From assembly GCA_900660155.1 (NCBI GenBank), contig CABFPE010001109.1:79801-116935 (forward strand): a stretch of 37,135 nucleotides of DNA, in the 5' to 3' direction. This stretch comes from Hofstenia miamia. Its lineage: Eukaryota > Xenacoelomorpha > Acoela > Hofsteniidae. The notes under the pieces were generated by a model that worked only from the letters and a program-made list of their open reading frames with translations, searched no databases and was not told where the DNA came from. Of the stretch, positions 20,156-29,906 are shown piece by piece. Position numbers and translations under genes: made by a program. Positions within the stretch are counted from its first letter, which is position 1. Each line of letters opens with the position of its first letter.

Positions 20156-21148
20156 ATGCTGGAGCAGCCTCCTAATAGCTATAGCAGGGAGGGCGGTTAT
20201 AGCTTTCCTGATCGTCATTGCTTGTCCGATAGAGTTACTGCGACCTTTGAGCCTTACAGGTTGATTATATTACTGATGAACTCGATTTATTTGTCACTAT
20301 CTTCACAACGTTCTAAGACGATTGATGATTTAATAGTGGTTATACTTAGATAGTTATTACGATTGTATTTCTATATCCTATTACACATAGTTTATTTAAT
20401 AGTCATTACATGTTGCTCGATGTTTTATATGGTAGACCTCTGGCCGACTTATTGTTACTGTTTTCTGCTGACTGCATTGATTGTTTACATGTATCCAGGG
20501 CTGTTATATATTTCTATATATGTAGGGTTATTAAATGTAGGGACTCATAATAAGCTATTACAGCCGAACGGTTGCACCACTTTGTTTATTGCACTAGTTC
20601 GTAATAACAAAAACAATCAATGCACTAAATTACTAAATAGTTGCCATTCCATTTCCGATATTGTTATTGCAGCCTGTAGGTTTTACATGTTAACCATTTT
20701 ACCGATGAATTCAAGTTATTTATTACATTCATTATATTACATGCTGATTGCTGGCTTAATAGTAGTTACATTCAAATGGTTATTACGATGGTATTTTGAT
20801 ATTCTATTACTCAGAGTTTATTTGATAGTTATTCCATGTTGCTCAATGTTTCATGCATTAGACCTTTGGCTGACTCCTAGCTATAGTTTTCTGCTGACTG
20901 CGTTGATTGTTTACATGTATCAAGGGCTATTAGATATTAATTTATATGTAGGGTTATTACATGTAGGGCCTCATAATAAGCTAGTTCAGCCGCAAGGTTG
21001 CACAACTTCATTCATTGCAATAGTTCGTAATAACAAAAACAATCAATGCACTAAATTACTAAATAGTTGCCAATCCCATTACACTGAGTTTGCTATTGAT
21101 ATTACCATTCTATTGTTCTCTATTTCACCTTCACAGTTCCATTGGTAA
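20156..21148 (+). CDS. Open frame inside LTR-II copy 2, with internal duplication
   Basis: One frame runs from MLEQPPNSYS at 20156 to 21148 with a single TAG at 20351-20353. It is homologous to the frame at 18653-19372. It contains two 142-codon units, each with a CCSMF block, a DLW block, FLLTALIVYMY and RNNKNNQCTKLLNSC. The duplication period is 426 bp, a multiple of three, so the frame is kept. The product would be very hydrophobic. Coding status is uncertain; I infer it only from frame retention across copies. Confidence 0.35.
20231..21082 (+). repeat. 426-bp tandem duplication in LTR-II copy 2
   Basis: The block containing TGTTGCTC at 20411 recurs at 20837 (distance 426), with flanking sequence matching over the whole unit. 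LTR-II copy 1 has one unit only, so the duplication arose in the copy 2 lineage. Confidence 0.85.
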
Positions 21149-21412
21149 GATGTGGCTGGCGAGTGCATTCACGGAAGTGCACGTCTCCTCTTGAGTGTTG
21201 ATCCTGTCTTCCAGACTCTCTGCTTTATCTAAATAAGTTGAGTTAATTAAGTAGCTACAAAGGCTCTTACATATTAAATTAGTTTAATGAATCACACACT
21301 TATTACAAAGGAGAGAAAACGGAAAAGTGTCAACTCAAATTCGCGGTTAATCTAAGAAAAGTAATAGCTTTCTCTAAATAACACCCTCATATTGAGTTGG
21401 CATGATTCTAAA

Positions 21413-21430
21413 TGGCGACCGTGACAGGCG
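21413..21430 (+). promoter_or_regulatory. Primer-binding site of copy E
   Basis: TGGCGACCGTGACAGGCG starts immediately after the LTR end, as expected for a site complementary to a tRNA 3' end (TGG pairs with CCA). Copies F (24882-24899, minus strand) and D (27245-27262) have TGGCGACCGTGACA and TGGCGAATGTGACAG at the same place. I cannot name the tRNA with certainty. Confidence 0.75.
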
Positions 21431-21653
21431 CTTAAAGAGCGTGCACCAAGGAGAGAAAACAGATGGCGTAATAGTTAATGAAAGTGTATGGAGAGTTACG
21501 AACAAGAATTATACTACGAACTTATGAGTGGGTCAAGATAGTTGTTTCTTCTCGCTCAAAATGAAGAAGAAAACAAGCAAGAAGATGATTAGAACCAGGA
21601 GTACAAATACTGGTGAGGGATCCCAAATACAATTGCCATTAGTAATTATTAAA

Positions 21654-21867
21654 ATGGTAAATTCAAGAAAAAAGCAAAGAACTAAAGCTAAAACTCAAAG
21701 GACACCACCCCAAAACCAAACAACCCCAGCAGTTGTTAACACATCCCCTGAAAGTCAAAATTCCCCAACAGAGATGGTATTGCAAGAAGATGAAGGTACA
21801 GCAATGTCGATAACCAAACTAAGAAAAATAATACAGGATAATAATAACGAACGGCATGAACTAATGT
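21654..21867 (+). CDS. Copy E: gag N-terminus, cut by assembly gap
   Basis: An open frame runs from upstream (21528) through this ATG into the N run. I prefer the ATG at 21654 because MVNSRKKQRTKAKTQ aligns in position and basic character with the gag starts of copies D (MTNMRGKKGSAKKG) and F (MTNNKSKRGSVKK). A Pro/Thr/Ser-rich stretch follows, then SITKLRKIIQDNNNERHELM, the start of the coiled coil seen in F and D. No stop interrupts the 71 visible codons, so copy E may be the most intact copy; the gap hides the rest. Confidence 0.65.
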
Positions 21868-22867
21868 NNNNNNNNNNNNNNNNNNNNNNNNNNNNNNNNN
21901 NNNNNNNNNNNNNNNNNNNNNNNNNNNNNNNNNNNNNNNNNNNNNNNNNNNNNNNNNNNNNNNNNNNNNNNNNNNNNNNNNNNNNNNNNNNNNNNNNNNN
22001 NNNNNNNNNNNNNNNNNNNNNNNNNNNNNNNNNNNNNNNNNNNNNNNNNNNNNNNNNNNNNNNNNNNNNNNNNNNNNNNNNNNNNNNNNNNNNNNNNNNN
22101 NNNNNNNNNNNNNNNNNNNNNNNNNNNNNNNNNNNNNNNNNNNNNNNNNNNNNNNNNNNNNNNNNNNNNNNNNNNNNNNNNNNNNNNNNNNNNNNNNNNN
22201 NNNNNNNNNNNNNNNNNNNNNNNNNNNNNNNNNNNNNNNNNNNNNNNNNNNNNNNNNNNNNNNNNNNNNNNNNNNNNNNNNNNNNNNNNNNNNNNNNNNN
22301 NNNNNNNNNNNNNNNNNNNNNNNNNNNNNNNNNNNNNNNNNNNNNNNNNNNNNNNNNNNNNNNNNNNNNNNNNNNNNNNNNNNNNNNNNNNNNNNNNNNN
22401 NNNNNNNNNNNNNNNNNNNNNNNNNNNNNNNNNNNNNNNNNNNNNNNNNNNNNNNNNNNNNNNNNNNNNNNNNNNNNNNNNNNNNNNNNNNNNNNNNNNN
22501 NNNNNNNNNNNNNNNNNNNNNNNNNNNNNNNNNNNNNNNNNNNNNNNNNNNNNNNNNNNNNNNNNNNNNNNNNNNNNNNNNNNNNNNNNNNNNNNNNNNN
22601 NNNNNNNNNNNNNNNNNNNNNNNNNNNNNNNNNNNNNNNNNNNNNNNNNNNNNNNNNNNNNNNNNNNNNNNNNNNNNNNNNNNNNNNNNNNNNNNNNNNN
22701 NNNNNNNNNNNNNNNNNNNNNNNNNNNNNNNNNNNNNNNNNNNNNNNNNNNNNNNNNNNNNNNNNNNNNNNNNNNNNNNNNNNNNNNNNNNNNNNNNNNN
22801 NNNNNNNNNNNNNNNNNNNNNNNNNNNNNNNNNNNNNNNNNNNNNNNNNNNNNNNNNNNNNNNNNNN
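21868..22867. other. Assembly gap, exactly 1000 N
   Basis: A run of 1000 undetermined bases, likely a fixed-size placeholder. Reading frames that span it are artefacts. Sequence to the right (from 22868) is not recognisable as gag, so the true gap is probably different in size. Confidence 0.98.
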
Positions 22868-23749
22868 GCGCTATGTATTCATTTGCGATTATCAAAGTTT
22901 ACTCATTGACTGAAGAAAAATGTGAATGTTAATGCTTTCTCAATAATTATAAAGTTTTTATTTTAAAATTTATAATCTATTATACAACTGCAAGTACTTT
23001 AACAATCATCGATTTGTAGAATGTCTTAAAATTTATATTTATATGCGATATTAAATAACAAAACCATTCATTCTTTAAAATATGAAAATAAAATCTGAAT
23101 TTACAACAAAGATTAGTCGTATCTATATGTATGTACGTTTTTCTTGCTAGTTCTTGAAAGTTTATACTAATACCGTAATGAAATATTCATTTTGTTCAAA
23201 GTGACAAACCATATAAAGTTAAAAAAATGTATAAAGATGAAAACCCATGTAAAAGTCTATAAATGTGCAAACAAAGTTACAAACCATATAAAGTGAAAAA
23301 AAATGTATAAAGTGGAAAACCAATGCAAAAGTCTATAAATGTGTAAAATCATCAAAAATAATTAGACTGTTCTTAACATATAGTCACTTGTCAGCATTAT
23401 CAGAGTGGTAGCATCCCGTTATTGGATCAAATACCCTTATTCAAAGTATATAGTGTAAATGATCACCATTCATTAATTATGAAAAGGCTCATATAAATTA
23501 TAAACCAACTTCAAAGTCATTCATCGATAGAATTACAATTAGCTTCCATACATTAGATGGTGAGTTCAATCATTTCAATGATACTAACAGTATTTATTTA
23601 ACTCTTAATATCAAGGACACTGATGAAATTTAAGTTTAAACAATTTTTTAAAAACGTAAAATAAATAAGTTGTTTGTTATTTTTAAACGTTGTGTATTAA
23701 TAACCAATTTATGACAATATAAATAATATCAATAATTTTTACAAATATN
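22868..23749. other. AT-rich spacer, no gene recognised
   Basis: No coding similarity or convincing frame. It contains two tandem 75-bp units (23197-23346). A single N at 23750 separates it from a partial LTR-I, so the adjacency is not assured. Confidence 0.6.
23197..23346. repeat. 75-bp tandem repeat, two units
   Basis: The block ACAAACCATATAAAG, then AAAAAAATGTATAAAG, then AAAAGTCTATAAATGTG occurs at about 23204 and again 75 bases later with a few substitutions and a compensating indel. Non-coding. Confidence 0.85.
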
Positions 23750-23750
23750 G

Positions 23751-24065
23751 AAGAATTTATTGTTCATCAGAATTATGGTTGAATCAAAGCTATTTATAAA
23801 ATTTCTACAAAAGTACCCGCCGATTTTAAATTTCAAATGATTCGTCTGCCAATATGGCTGTTCATACGTAAGCATTAGTTTGCTCAATTTAATTTGTCAA
23901 TTATTTCTTGATTGGCTAACAAGTTTTCTTATTTTGAACAATATTAAATCTTAGTTGCATTTTACAAAAATAACTAAAGTTCATTAACTAAATTTTTACA
24001 ATTAATTTCAATTAATAATCATTCGACGTTATTCAGCTTTAGTTGCTTTTTTGGATGATGCTACA
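23751..24065 (-). repeat. LTR-I partial, inserted in gag of copy F
   Basis: Aligns with 25733-26049 (AAGCTATTTATAAAA, TCTGCCAATATGGCTGTTC, ending GGATGATGCTACA at 24065). It begins right after a single N at 23750, so the remaining two thirds are lost in a gap. On the minus strand its intact TGTAGCATCATCC terminus directly follows coding sequence of copy F gag, pointing to insertion there. Confidence 0.85.
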
Positions 24066-24675
24066 CTATTTCTTCTTGCCTCAGGTCTTTATCTTCCACT
24101 AGTCGCCTGTTTTCTATTTCCAACAAATCATGTTGTAAATGTGCGGACTGTTCATTCCTGTTTATTTCGAGTCGAGTTATCTTATTTTTAAGTTGTGATA
24201 TCTCTGTGGCGTGTACATCATTATCCTGTATTAGCTGCAGATTTGTTTTTTCTAATACATTATTCTTATCTTGCAGAAGCTGATTTTGTTCCAAAAATCT
24301 GCTGTTCGATTCCGTTAACTGTTTCATAAGTGCCTTGATCTCATTTTGGAACACTTCACTCTGTTCAATTAATCTGGTATCCATGTCAATTTGGATGTTC
24401 CTGATTGTTTCCGCACTTGCTAATTCGATGTCTTCTATCCTTTTTGTTAGCAGACCAATTTCTTCTCGTAGTAATTTCTCCGTCTCATTATTCTTTTTCA
24501 GAATTTCCATGATCTCTGGGGTTCCTGGTTCGGAAGAGGATTCATGTCTAATTGACTCTGGGGTTTGGGTTTCTTCCGAATTCCTTGGATAGGATGACGA
24601 TCATGTCGCCATAGGGGTAGTGGTTTTCAGTATCGCCTTTTTTACGCTTCCTCTCTTACTTTTATTGTTTGTCAT
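24066..24675 (-). pseudogene. Copy F: gag N-terminus with coiled coil, truncated
   Basis: Starts at ATG 24675 with MTNNKSKRGSVKK (basic), then a Ser/Pro/Glu-rich linker interrupted by one TGA (after PMAT). A long coiled coil follows in an open frame at 24061-24510 (EILKKNNETEKLLREEIGLL at its start, SQLKNKITRLEINRNEQ later). Heptad spacing of Leu/Ile and abundant Glu/Lys/Gln support the coiled coil. Copy D has the homologous segment near 28796-29268. The frame runs into the LTR terminus at 24065, which truncates it before capsid. The role is presumed to be oligomerisation of Gag, by analogy with N-terminal Gag domains. Confidence 0.7.
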
Positions 24676-24899
24676 TGTTCCTTGATGTCGTAGTGACTTT
24701 CTGGTTTGGTTACGATTCAGGGGTCCAGTTTTCACCCATTATGATTGAAGTTTTCTGCCTTTGCTGACTTTGTATTTCCGTTCGCTGCTCTGTTGCTCCC
24801 TTTTCACTTTTCTTTTGAGTTGTCTCAGAGTTTTTTGAAGAAGTATCACTGCATTGTTTCCTCTCCATTGATGTTGTTCTTTAGTTGTCACGGTCGCCA
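24676..24899 (-). other. Copy F: leader with primer-binding site at 24882-24899
   Basis: The minus strand shows TGGCGACCGTGACAACTA immediately after the LTR end (24900), the PBS. The remaining ~200 bases to the gag ATG are the untranslated leader; I see no confident packaging structure. A short frame here (24739-24936) starts in the LTR and is probably not translated as such. Confidence 0.7.
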
Positions 24900-26049
24900 T
24901 GTAACATCCTCCACCTGGCCTATTTGCACTGTGCACTATTGCTGATAATTGTCACTTGGTAAATTGCGGGTGAGGAGTTACTACATTGTCGAATCATCAA
25001 ACTTTCCTCTATCTGATTAACTGGTTATGTTAATTGAGTATTAACTATCACTGTTTAGGTGATGAAACCGTACGATGTTTCCTCTTCAGTTCTTCTATGG
25101 GCTACTGCCTGAAGCCGATCTCCACAAGACAGTTCCTCTCCTTCATGAACGATGATTGAATCCACGGCACCATCTCAGCTCAACTGGGACTAGTTATGTG
25201 TACCCTACCCTAATTCAGTGCGTGCACTCAAGTCAAGTTGTAACTGACTTAAACTCAGATTTGTAAAGTGTTTGTTGTTTTGATTAAGTAAAGCAACCGG
25301 GCATTGACGCTAACTGCATTTACATAATGTTAAAAGTAGCCATTACTGTAAAACTATCGGCTTAATAATTTAGATAATGAGATTGCAGTTTCCTATACTT
25401 ACATTTAATAATATTACATGTAAAGTCATTTATCAGGTCGATTATAGTCAAGTCTCCTACTATTAAGAATATATATATTCCTAAGTGTTGACTATCCAGT
25501 CATTTCCAAGCATTGATTATTTCATACATGTATGAATCGATAGTCAGACTAGGCAAGAATCGAAAAACTCCTAACCGTAACATAAGTGCGGTTTCATGAC
25601 TGGCACAAGGACCCTTCGAATCGATCCCGTGATGGAATCCAGCAACTACTCGACACAACTTGCCTAGCTGCACATTTTATTAAATAATCAAACCAGATAA
25701 GAGTAGAATGAAAATAAAATAAACTCTGAAGAATTTATTGTTCATCAAATTTCTGGTTAGTTCAAAGCTATTTATAAAAATTTTCCAAAAGTACCTGCCG
25801 ATTTTGAATTTTAAATAATTCGTCTGCCAATATGGCTGTTCCTTCGTAAGTGTAATTTCGCTCAATATAATTTGTCAAATGTTACTTGATCAGCTAACAA
25901 GTTTTTCTTAATTTGAACAATATTATGGCTTGGTTGCATTGTACAAAGTAACTAAGATAATTAACTAAATTTTACAATCAATTCTAATTATTATTAATCA
26001 TTCGACGTTATTCCTCGCTTGCAGCTTGGTTGCTTTGGATGATGCTACA
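24900..26049 (-). repeat. LTR-I, complete; 5' LTR of copy F
   Basis: Begins TGTAACATCCTCCACC and ends GGATGATGCTACA, 1150 bp. A TATA variant (TTTATAAATAG-like) lies near 25770 and CCAATATGGC near 25829. It keeps several CpG sites (ACCGTACGATG, GCCGATC) that read CA or TG in the LTRs at 15185 and 36643, so it is less decayed. The flank to the right (ATTGTACATG) is not retroelement sequence. Confidence 0.88.
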
Positions 26050-26341
26050 ATTGTACATGTAAATTATATATATGCTTTTGATTAAAACTAAATTATGAAC
26101 TATTAAAAGTCAAAATGTTTTAATTACTTTTGCAATTCATTGAATTGACTAATGAGAATTATTTAGATGCAATAATTTTTTTAACTAACAATGTGAATTA
26201 TGAGTGTAGAATTGATTATAGATGTTTTGCTATTAAATTTGTATCCCACTACATGCATTTTTAAGTTTATACGTTCAGAGCAAGTGCATATTTCATTTTA
26301 TCTCTTTACATCATGCATGATTAAACTAAATTATATACATT
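26050..26341. other. AT-rich flank, nothing recognised
   Basis: Probably host DNA flanking copy F. A single N at 26342 marks a contig junction before the chimeric repeat of copy D. Confidence 0.5.
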
Positions 26342-26342
26342 N

Positions 26343-27244
26343 AAATATGGAGAGAGATGAAGCTACAAAACAAAATGACTGAGAAATGGCCTAAAATAAA
26401 TATAGAGGCACCATCCAAGAAATATCATAAAATGATAGAGGTAGCATTGACAGCAATAAATAGAGCATACATTCTAAATATGAACAAAGATTTTAAGAAT
26501 ATGATATTTGAAGAGAAAAATGCACCAGAAATTAGATTCAGGACATCTGCATTGTTGATAGCAATTTTTACAACAGAAGAAAAAGATCATAGATTACCAA
26601 TATCAAGAGCAGGGCAGACTCATAATAAATAAAGCCAGATGGGGAGAACAACAACCATAGAAATGGCAAATAAGACAGGAATCACACCAGAGACCTATAA
26701 ATAGACTGATAACAAGACTGTGAATGTGTTACTAATTAAATGTAAGTTAGGAAGCTGCAAGTAATTATCCATTTAATTATTTAAATTATTTAAAGCCAGT
26801 ATTTTTCAGTAATGGCTAAATAAATATTTATTAGGCAGCTAGTAGCAGTGCCAGGTTGCAAGTACAAATTACACATTACAAATCGAGTTTAAGTAAGTTA
26901 CATCCAGCCTTGAGGGTTGCCCTGAGTTGGGATAGGGAACACATAAGCTTCTTCATTGAGCTGAGATTTATAAACAATCCATCAGCAGTGGAGATGACTG
27001 AGTGTTGGAAGATTTGGAGATTGGTGTCAGTCAGAGGCCTCATAGAAGATCAGTCAATAAAGAAACTGCAGCATTCGATCCACACCTAAATAGTGTTCAA
27101 TTACTATGGAGTTAATCAAAGTTAACTACAAGTGTAAAGAAAGACAAGCAGTTGATATAAGTACATCCCTACCTGCAATTAACACAGAATTATATTCAAA
27201 AGGAATTAATCTAGTTGAGTTAGAGCTTAGTAGCAGATGCTACA
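26343..27244 (+). repeat. Chimeric terminal repeat of copy D (ORF3 fragment joined to LTR)
   Basis: Bases 26343-27161 match 35703-36521 at a constant offset of 9360 with only about six substitutions and no indel. The left part encodes ORF3 text (IEAPSKKYHK, FEEKNAPEIRFRTSA, RLPISRAGQTHNK). From about 26700 the sequence becomes the R/U5 side of LTR-I, ending AGCAGATGCTACA at 27244 just before the PBS. U3 with its usual TATA box is missing, but TATAAATAG (26696-26704) sits exactly at the fusion. The true left boundary is hidden by the N at 26342. Confidence 0.75.
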
Positions 27245-27262
27245 TGGCGAATGTGACAGATT
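27245..27262 (+). promoter_or_regulatory. Primer-binding site of copy D
   Basis: TGGCGAATGTGACAG follows the LTR terminus GATGCTACA directly and aligns with the PBS of copies E and F, with two or three substitutions (CGACC to CGAAT) that fit CpG-type or random decay. The leader of about 215 bases runs from here to the gag ATG. Confidence 0.72.
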
Positions 27263-27479
27263 AAAGAACAAAGAAGAAGAATCAACAACAAGTCAACATC
27301 CCGACTCACTACTTAAGTTTCAAGAAGTGAGAAATGCAACTACAATATCACTGAGGAAACGGACAAGGTAAAAAGAAGTACGCAGTCAGCTACGACCATC
27401 TAGGAGAAACCTAACCTGAATCAGCTTCAGAAACAAAGAATTGTACCAAGACTCAAGCCACTACTAATTGGGATTAAAA

Positions 27480-27543
27480 ATGACAAATATGAGAGGAAAG
27501 AAAGGAAGCGCCAAGAAAGGCACAAACAGAACAACTACTACCC
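27480..27543 (+). pseudogene. Copy D: gag start, cut by an LTR insertion
   Basis: ATG at 27480 opens MTNMRGKKGSAKKG and a Thr-rich stretch, matching the gag start of copy F. After about 21 codons the sequence changes to an unrelated LTR-like insertion. Gag similarity resumes near 28720. Confidence 0.65.
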
Positions 27544-28597
27544 TGTCAGAAAATTGGATGGCATTTTTAGTGTATGTGCATGCTTATAAATTTTTATTGG
27601 AAATGTAAATTACTTTATTTTTGACCAAAATTGTAAACTCATTTCAGTGCTTTAGAAAGTTTAGTTTCGGATATTGATTTACCTTAGTAGGCTATTGGGC
27701 ATTTTCCTTTTAAGTTTAGAACCAGTTCAAACAGAAAAACCGCCCCCCCCAGTTTCCTCATTAGGAAGTAAATTTGGCGACGGAAAGCTGCTCAAAAGAA
27801 AGTTCAATTCTAGAAGGCAGTCAGTGGTCTGGGAAATTTATATGAAGGAAAATGACAAAGCCCACTGGGAAGATTTGACGGCAATGGAACCACGTCCAAT
27901 CACCACAAGGAAGTTGGACATAGAGTATAAATAGGGACACAAACACATAGAGAAAAGGAGGTCAGCACAAGACACTGCCAGTTTTGCACCCAAAGTATTA
28001 TTCCAAGTTGCTGAGAATTTGGTCAGTGGTGCGGTTCATCAGTTGGTTAGAACAAAACCAGTCCAGAAGTGATCATGGAATGCTGTCAGTTTTGTTGTTG
28101 AATTGGTTGCTTTAACCTGGTCAAGTTGGTAGTCAAAGTTGTTGTCGAGTTGGTCTCTAAGGTTTTGCTGTCAGATTGCTAAGTAAGTTAGTTCCAAATT
28201 TCTAAATTCTTAAGCCTACTAAGTTTGTAGCATATTTGTTTGGTATTGCACATTGTGGTTATTAACTAGTAAATTAAAATATAGTCGTTTTTATAAGTGT
28301 TGTTTTTCACACATAAGTTATATTAAATTACTTTAACACTTAAGAGTTTTATTGTTGTTTTAAGCTCTTTGAATAATTGTGGTAAATTGTTCAAATCAGA
28401 TTTAATTGTTGTTTTCATGCTAGTTAAATTCTAATTTGATAAAATCATTTAATTTGTTACAGAATAAATGTTTCTGCTTAAAAGTTTTAGTGGATTAATA
28501 CAAGTATTTGAATTTACATAGAGAGTTTAATCTTATTTTTGGTAAATTGTCAGAGATAAGAGCTGTCACTAGAATACTTTTGTTCCAGAATTCGACA
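27544..28597 (+). repeat. Probable solo LTR of a third family (LTR-III) inside gag of copy D
   Basis: A block of about 1.05 kb interrupts gag. It could begin TGTCAGAAAATTGG and end CCAGAATTCGACA, with TATAAATAGGG at 27926-27936 about 380 bases in and AATAAA at 28463-28468, which is LTR-like promoter and polyadenylation layout. A C8 run lies near 27745. It shares no sequence with LTR-I or LTR-II. I found no clear target duplication, so its limits are uncertain; about 120 further bases up to 28720 also lack gag similarity. A short open frame at 27674-27934 ends at the TATA box and is unlikely to be a gene. Confidence 0.5.
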
Positions 28598-28719
28598 GTA
28601 CAAGAGAATTAAATTGCTAGGTAAAAATTATGTTTTTGGGAGAAATTTTACTAGTACATGACTGCACAAATAAATTGTTATTAGAAATGCAAACCCCAAA
28701 TCTATAAATGCCTAGTTCA

Positions 28720-29268
28720 ATGCAATTTTCTAACAACCCCAAGAAGATCATGTTCAGAATCAGACGCATCCCTCACAGAATAAGAGAACCTACACATGTC
28801 CCCAGAGGCAAGTTCAATAGAAATCCTAAAAATTCTCAAACAGTACAATGAAATGGAATCAATATTGAGAAGCGAGATACAATTGTTAATGGAAAAAGTG
28901 GCAGAACTAGAACAACATAGTGAAAATGTACTAATTGAGCTCAAGATAGAGATGGATATCCATTTGGAAAGTCAGCGCAGAGATTTACAGAACGACATGA
29001 AGACACTAACAAACCAATTGGCAGAATTGAACAAACATTTTTGGAACTAAATGAAAAATGGGAAAAAACATGCTGACAATTAGAAAACAAAAACAGACAG
29101 CTAATCCAAGATTACAATCTACAAGCACAAGAGCTAGAACAACTCATAGACAAACTCAGACTAACAGAAATGGGCAGAGAGGAAGATCACAAAGCACAAG
29201 AACAAGAGTTAGAAGAACTCAAACATAACCTTAGAATGATGCAGAGGGACGAAGTGGATAACCAAAAG
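28720..29268 (+). pseudogene. Copy D: gag linker and coiled coil
   Basis: Text SSIEILKILKQYNEME, RSEIQLLMEKVAELEQ and, after a frame change near 29045, QELEQLIDKLRL and ELEELKHNLRMMQRD form a long coiled coil homologous to that of copy F. The frame is broken by a shift after LNKHF and by a stop within the downstream part. It is interrupted at 29268 by a MITE and resumes beyond 29907. The role in Gag assembly is presumed. Confidence 0.68.
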
Positions 29269-29900
29269 AGTAGTAAAGAATAGCAGGGTTGTGTATATAC
29301 GGGTTTCTAATAATAATCATTTTTCAATGACTTTTTACACTTTTCTATTGATTTTGATAAGAAAAAAGGTGTTTTTTAGAAATTCTGGATTTTACAGCNT
29401 GATATGTGTTTGAAGCCTGAGAATGGATGGACAAATGAACTTTTCCACCAGATGTAGAATAATTGAAGTACCCAATTTTTTAACACATGTTATGCTTTTC
29501 AGGAATACTTGTTTTCTTTGAAGATAATGTTAGCAAGGAAGTATCGGTTGAATAATTCACACAAGTTACACAATTTTAATAAATTTCATAACACATGTTA
29601 CACTTTCAAATACTTTTACTATACATCCATGTACGTAAAATGTCTGCTGATCAGCCGTAAATGTAGATTTTTCAAAAAAATGCAAAAAATTGCTCAAAAA
29701 ACATATTGGTACATAGTTGAAATGGGGGTATAATTGAATACGGGTATGACCGCAGTTTTTCTTACCCCTGGCCGTAAAAGCCTGAATTTCTAAAAAACGC
29801 TTTTTTTCTTATCAAAATCAATAGAAAAGAGTAAAAAGTTATTGAAAACTGATTATTGTTAGAAACCTACATATATACTACCCTGCTATTCTTTACTACT
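29269..29900. mobile_element. MITE-like DNA transposon, long terminal inverted repeats, 6-bp target duplication
   Basis: The left end AGTAGTAAAGAATAGCAGGG and the reverse complement of the right end are identical over 20 bases and similar over at least 130 (29269-29398 against about 29770-29900), including TTCTATTGATTTTGATAAG. CAAAAG occurs directly outside both ends (29263-29268 and 29901-29906). Removing the element with one CAAAAG restores continuity of gag. The interior has no transposase; a short frame at 29509-29733 is AT-rich and not convincing. A single N at 29399 sits at the inner edge of the left repeat. The superfamily is not determined; a 6-bp duplication is compatible with more than one. 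Confidence 0.85.
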
Positions 29901-29906
29901 CAAAAG

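Larger units (their letters stand above)
19680..21412 (+). repeat. LTR-II copy 2, 5' LTR of copy E
   Basis: Begins TGTGACATAATCC and ends CATGATTCTAAA, directly followed by the PBS at 21413. It is 1733 bp, longer than copy 1 because of an internal tandem duplication. Many CpG sites remain (for example around GCTGACGTTGCGTAA), unlike the decayed LTR-I copies, which suggests a younger or unmethylated insertion. Confidence 0.83.

Noticed and set aside
21528..22913. 461-codon frame through the N run
   Set aside because: Most of it is undetermined sequence in a 1000-N placeholder. Only the part before 21868 can be read, and the part after the gap is not gag-like.
23197..23346. CRISPR-like array or regulatory iterons from the 75-bp repeat
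   Set aside because: Only two tandem units with no spacer structure, in a eukaryotic retroelement-rich setting.
27674..27934. 86-codon frame with poly-proline start
   Set aside because: It lies in the promoter half of a probable solo LTR, ends at the TATA box and has no similarity to retroelement proteins.
29509..29733. 74-codon frame inside the MITE as a transposase fragment
   Set aside because: No DDE or zinc-finger motif; AT-rich composition; the element is too short for a transposase.
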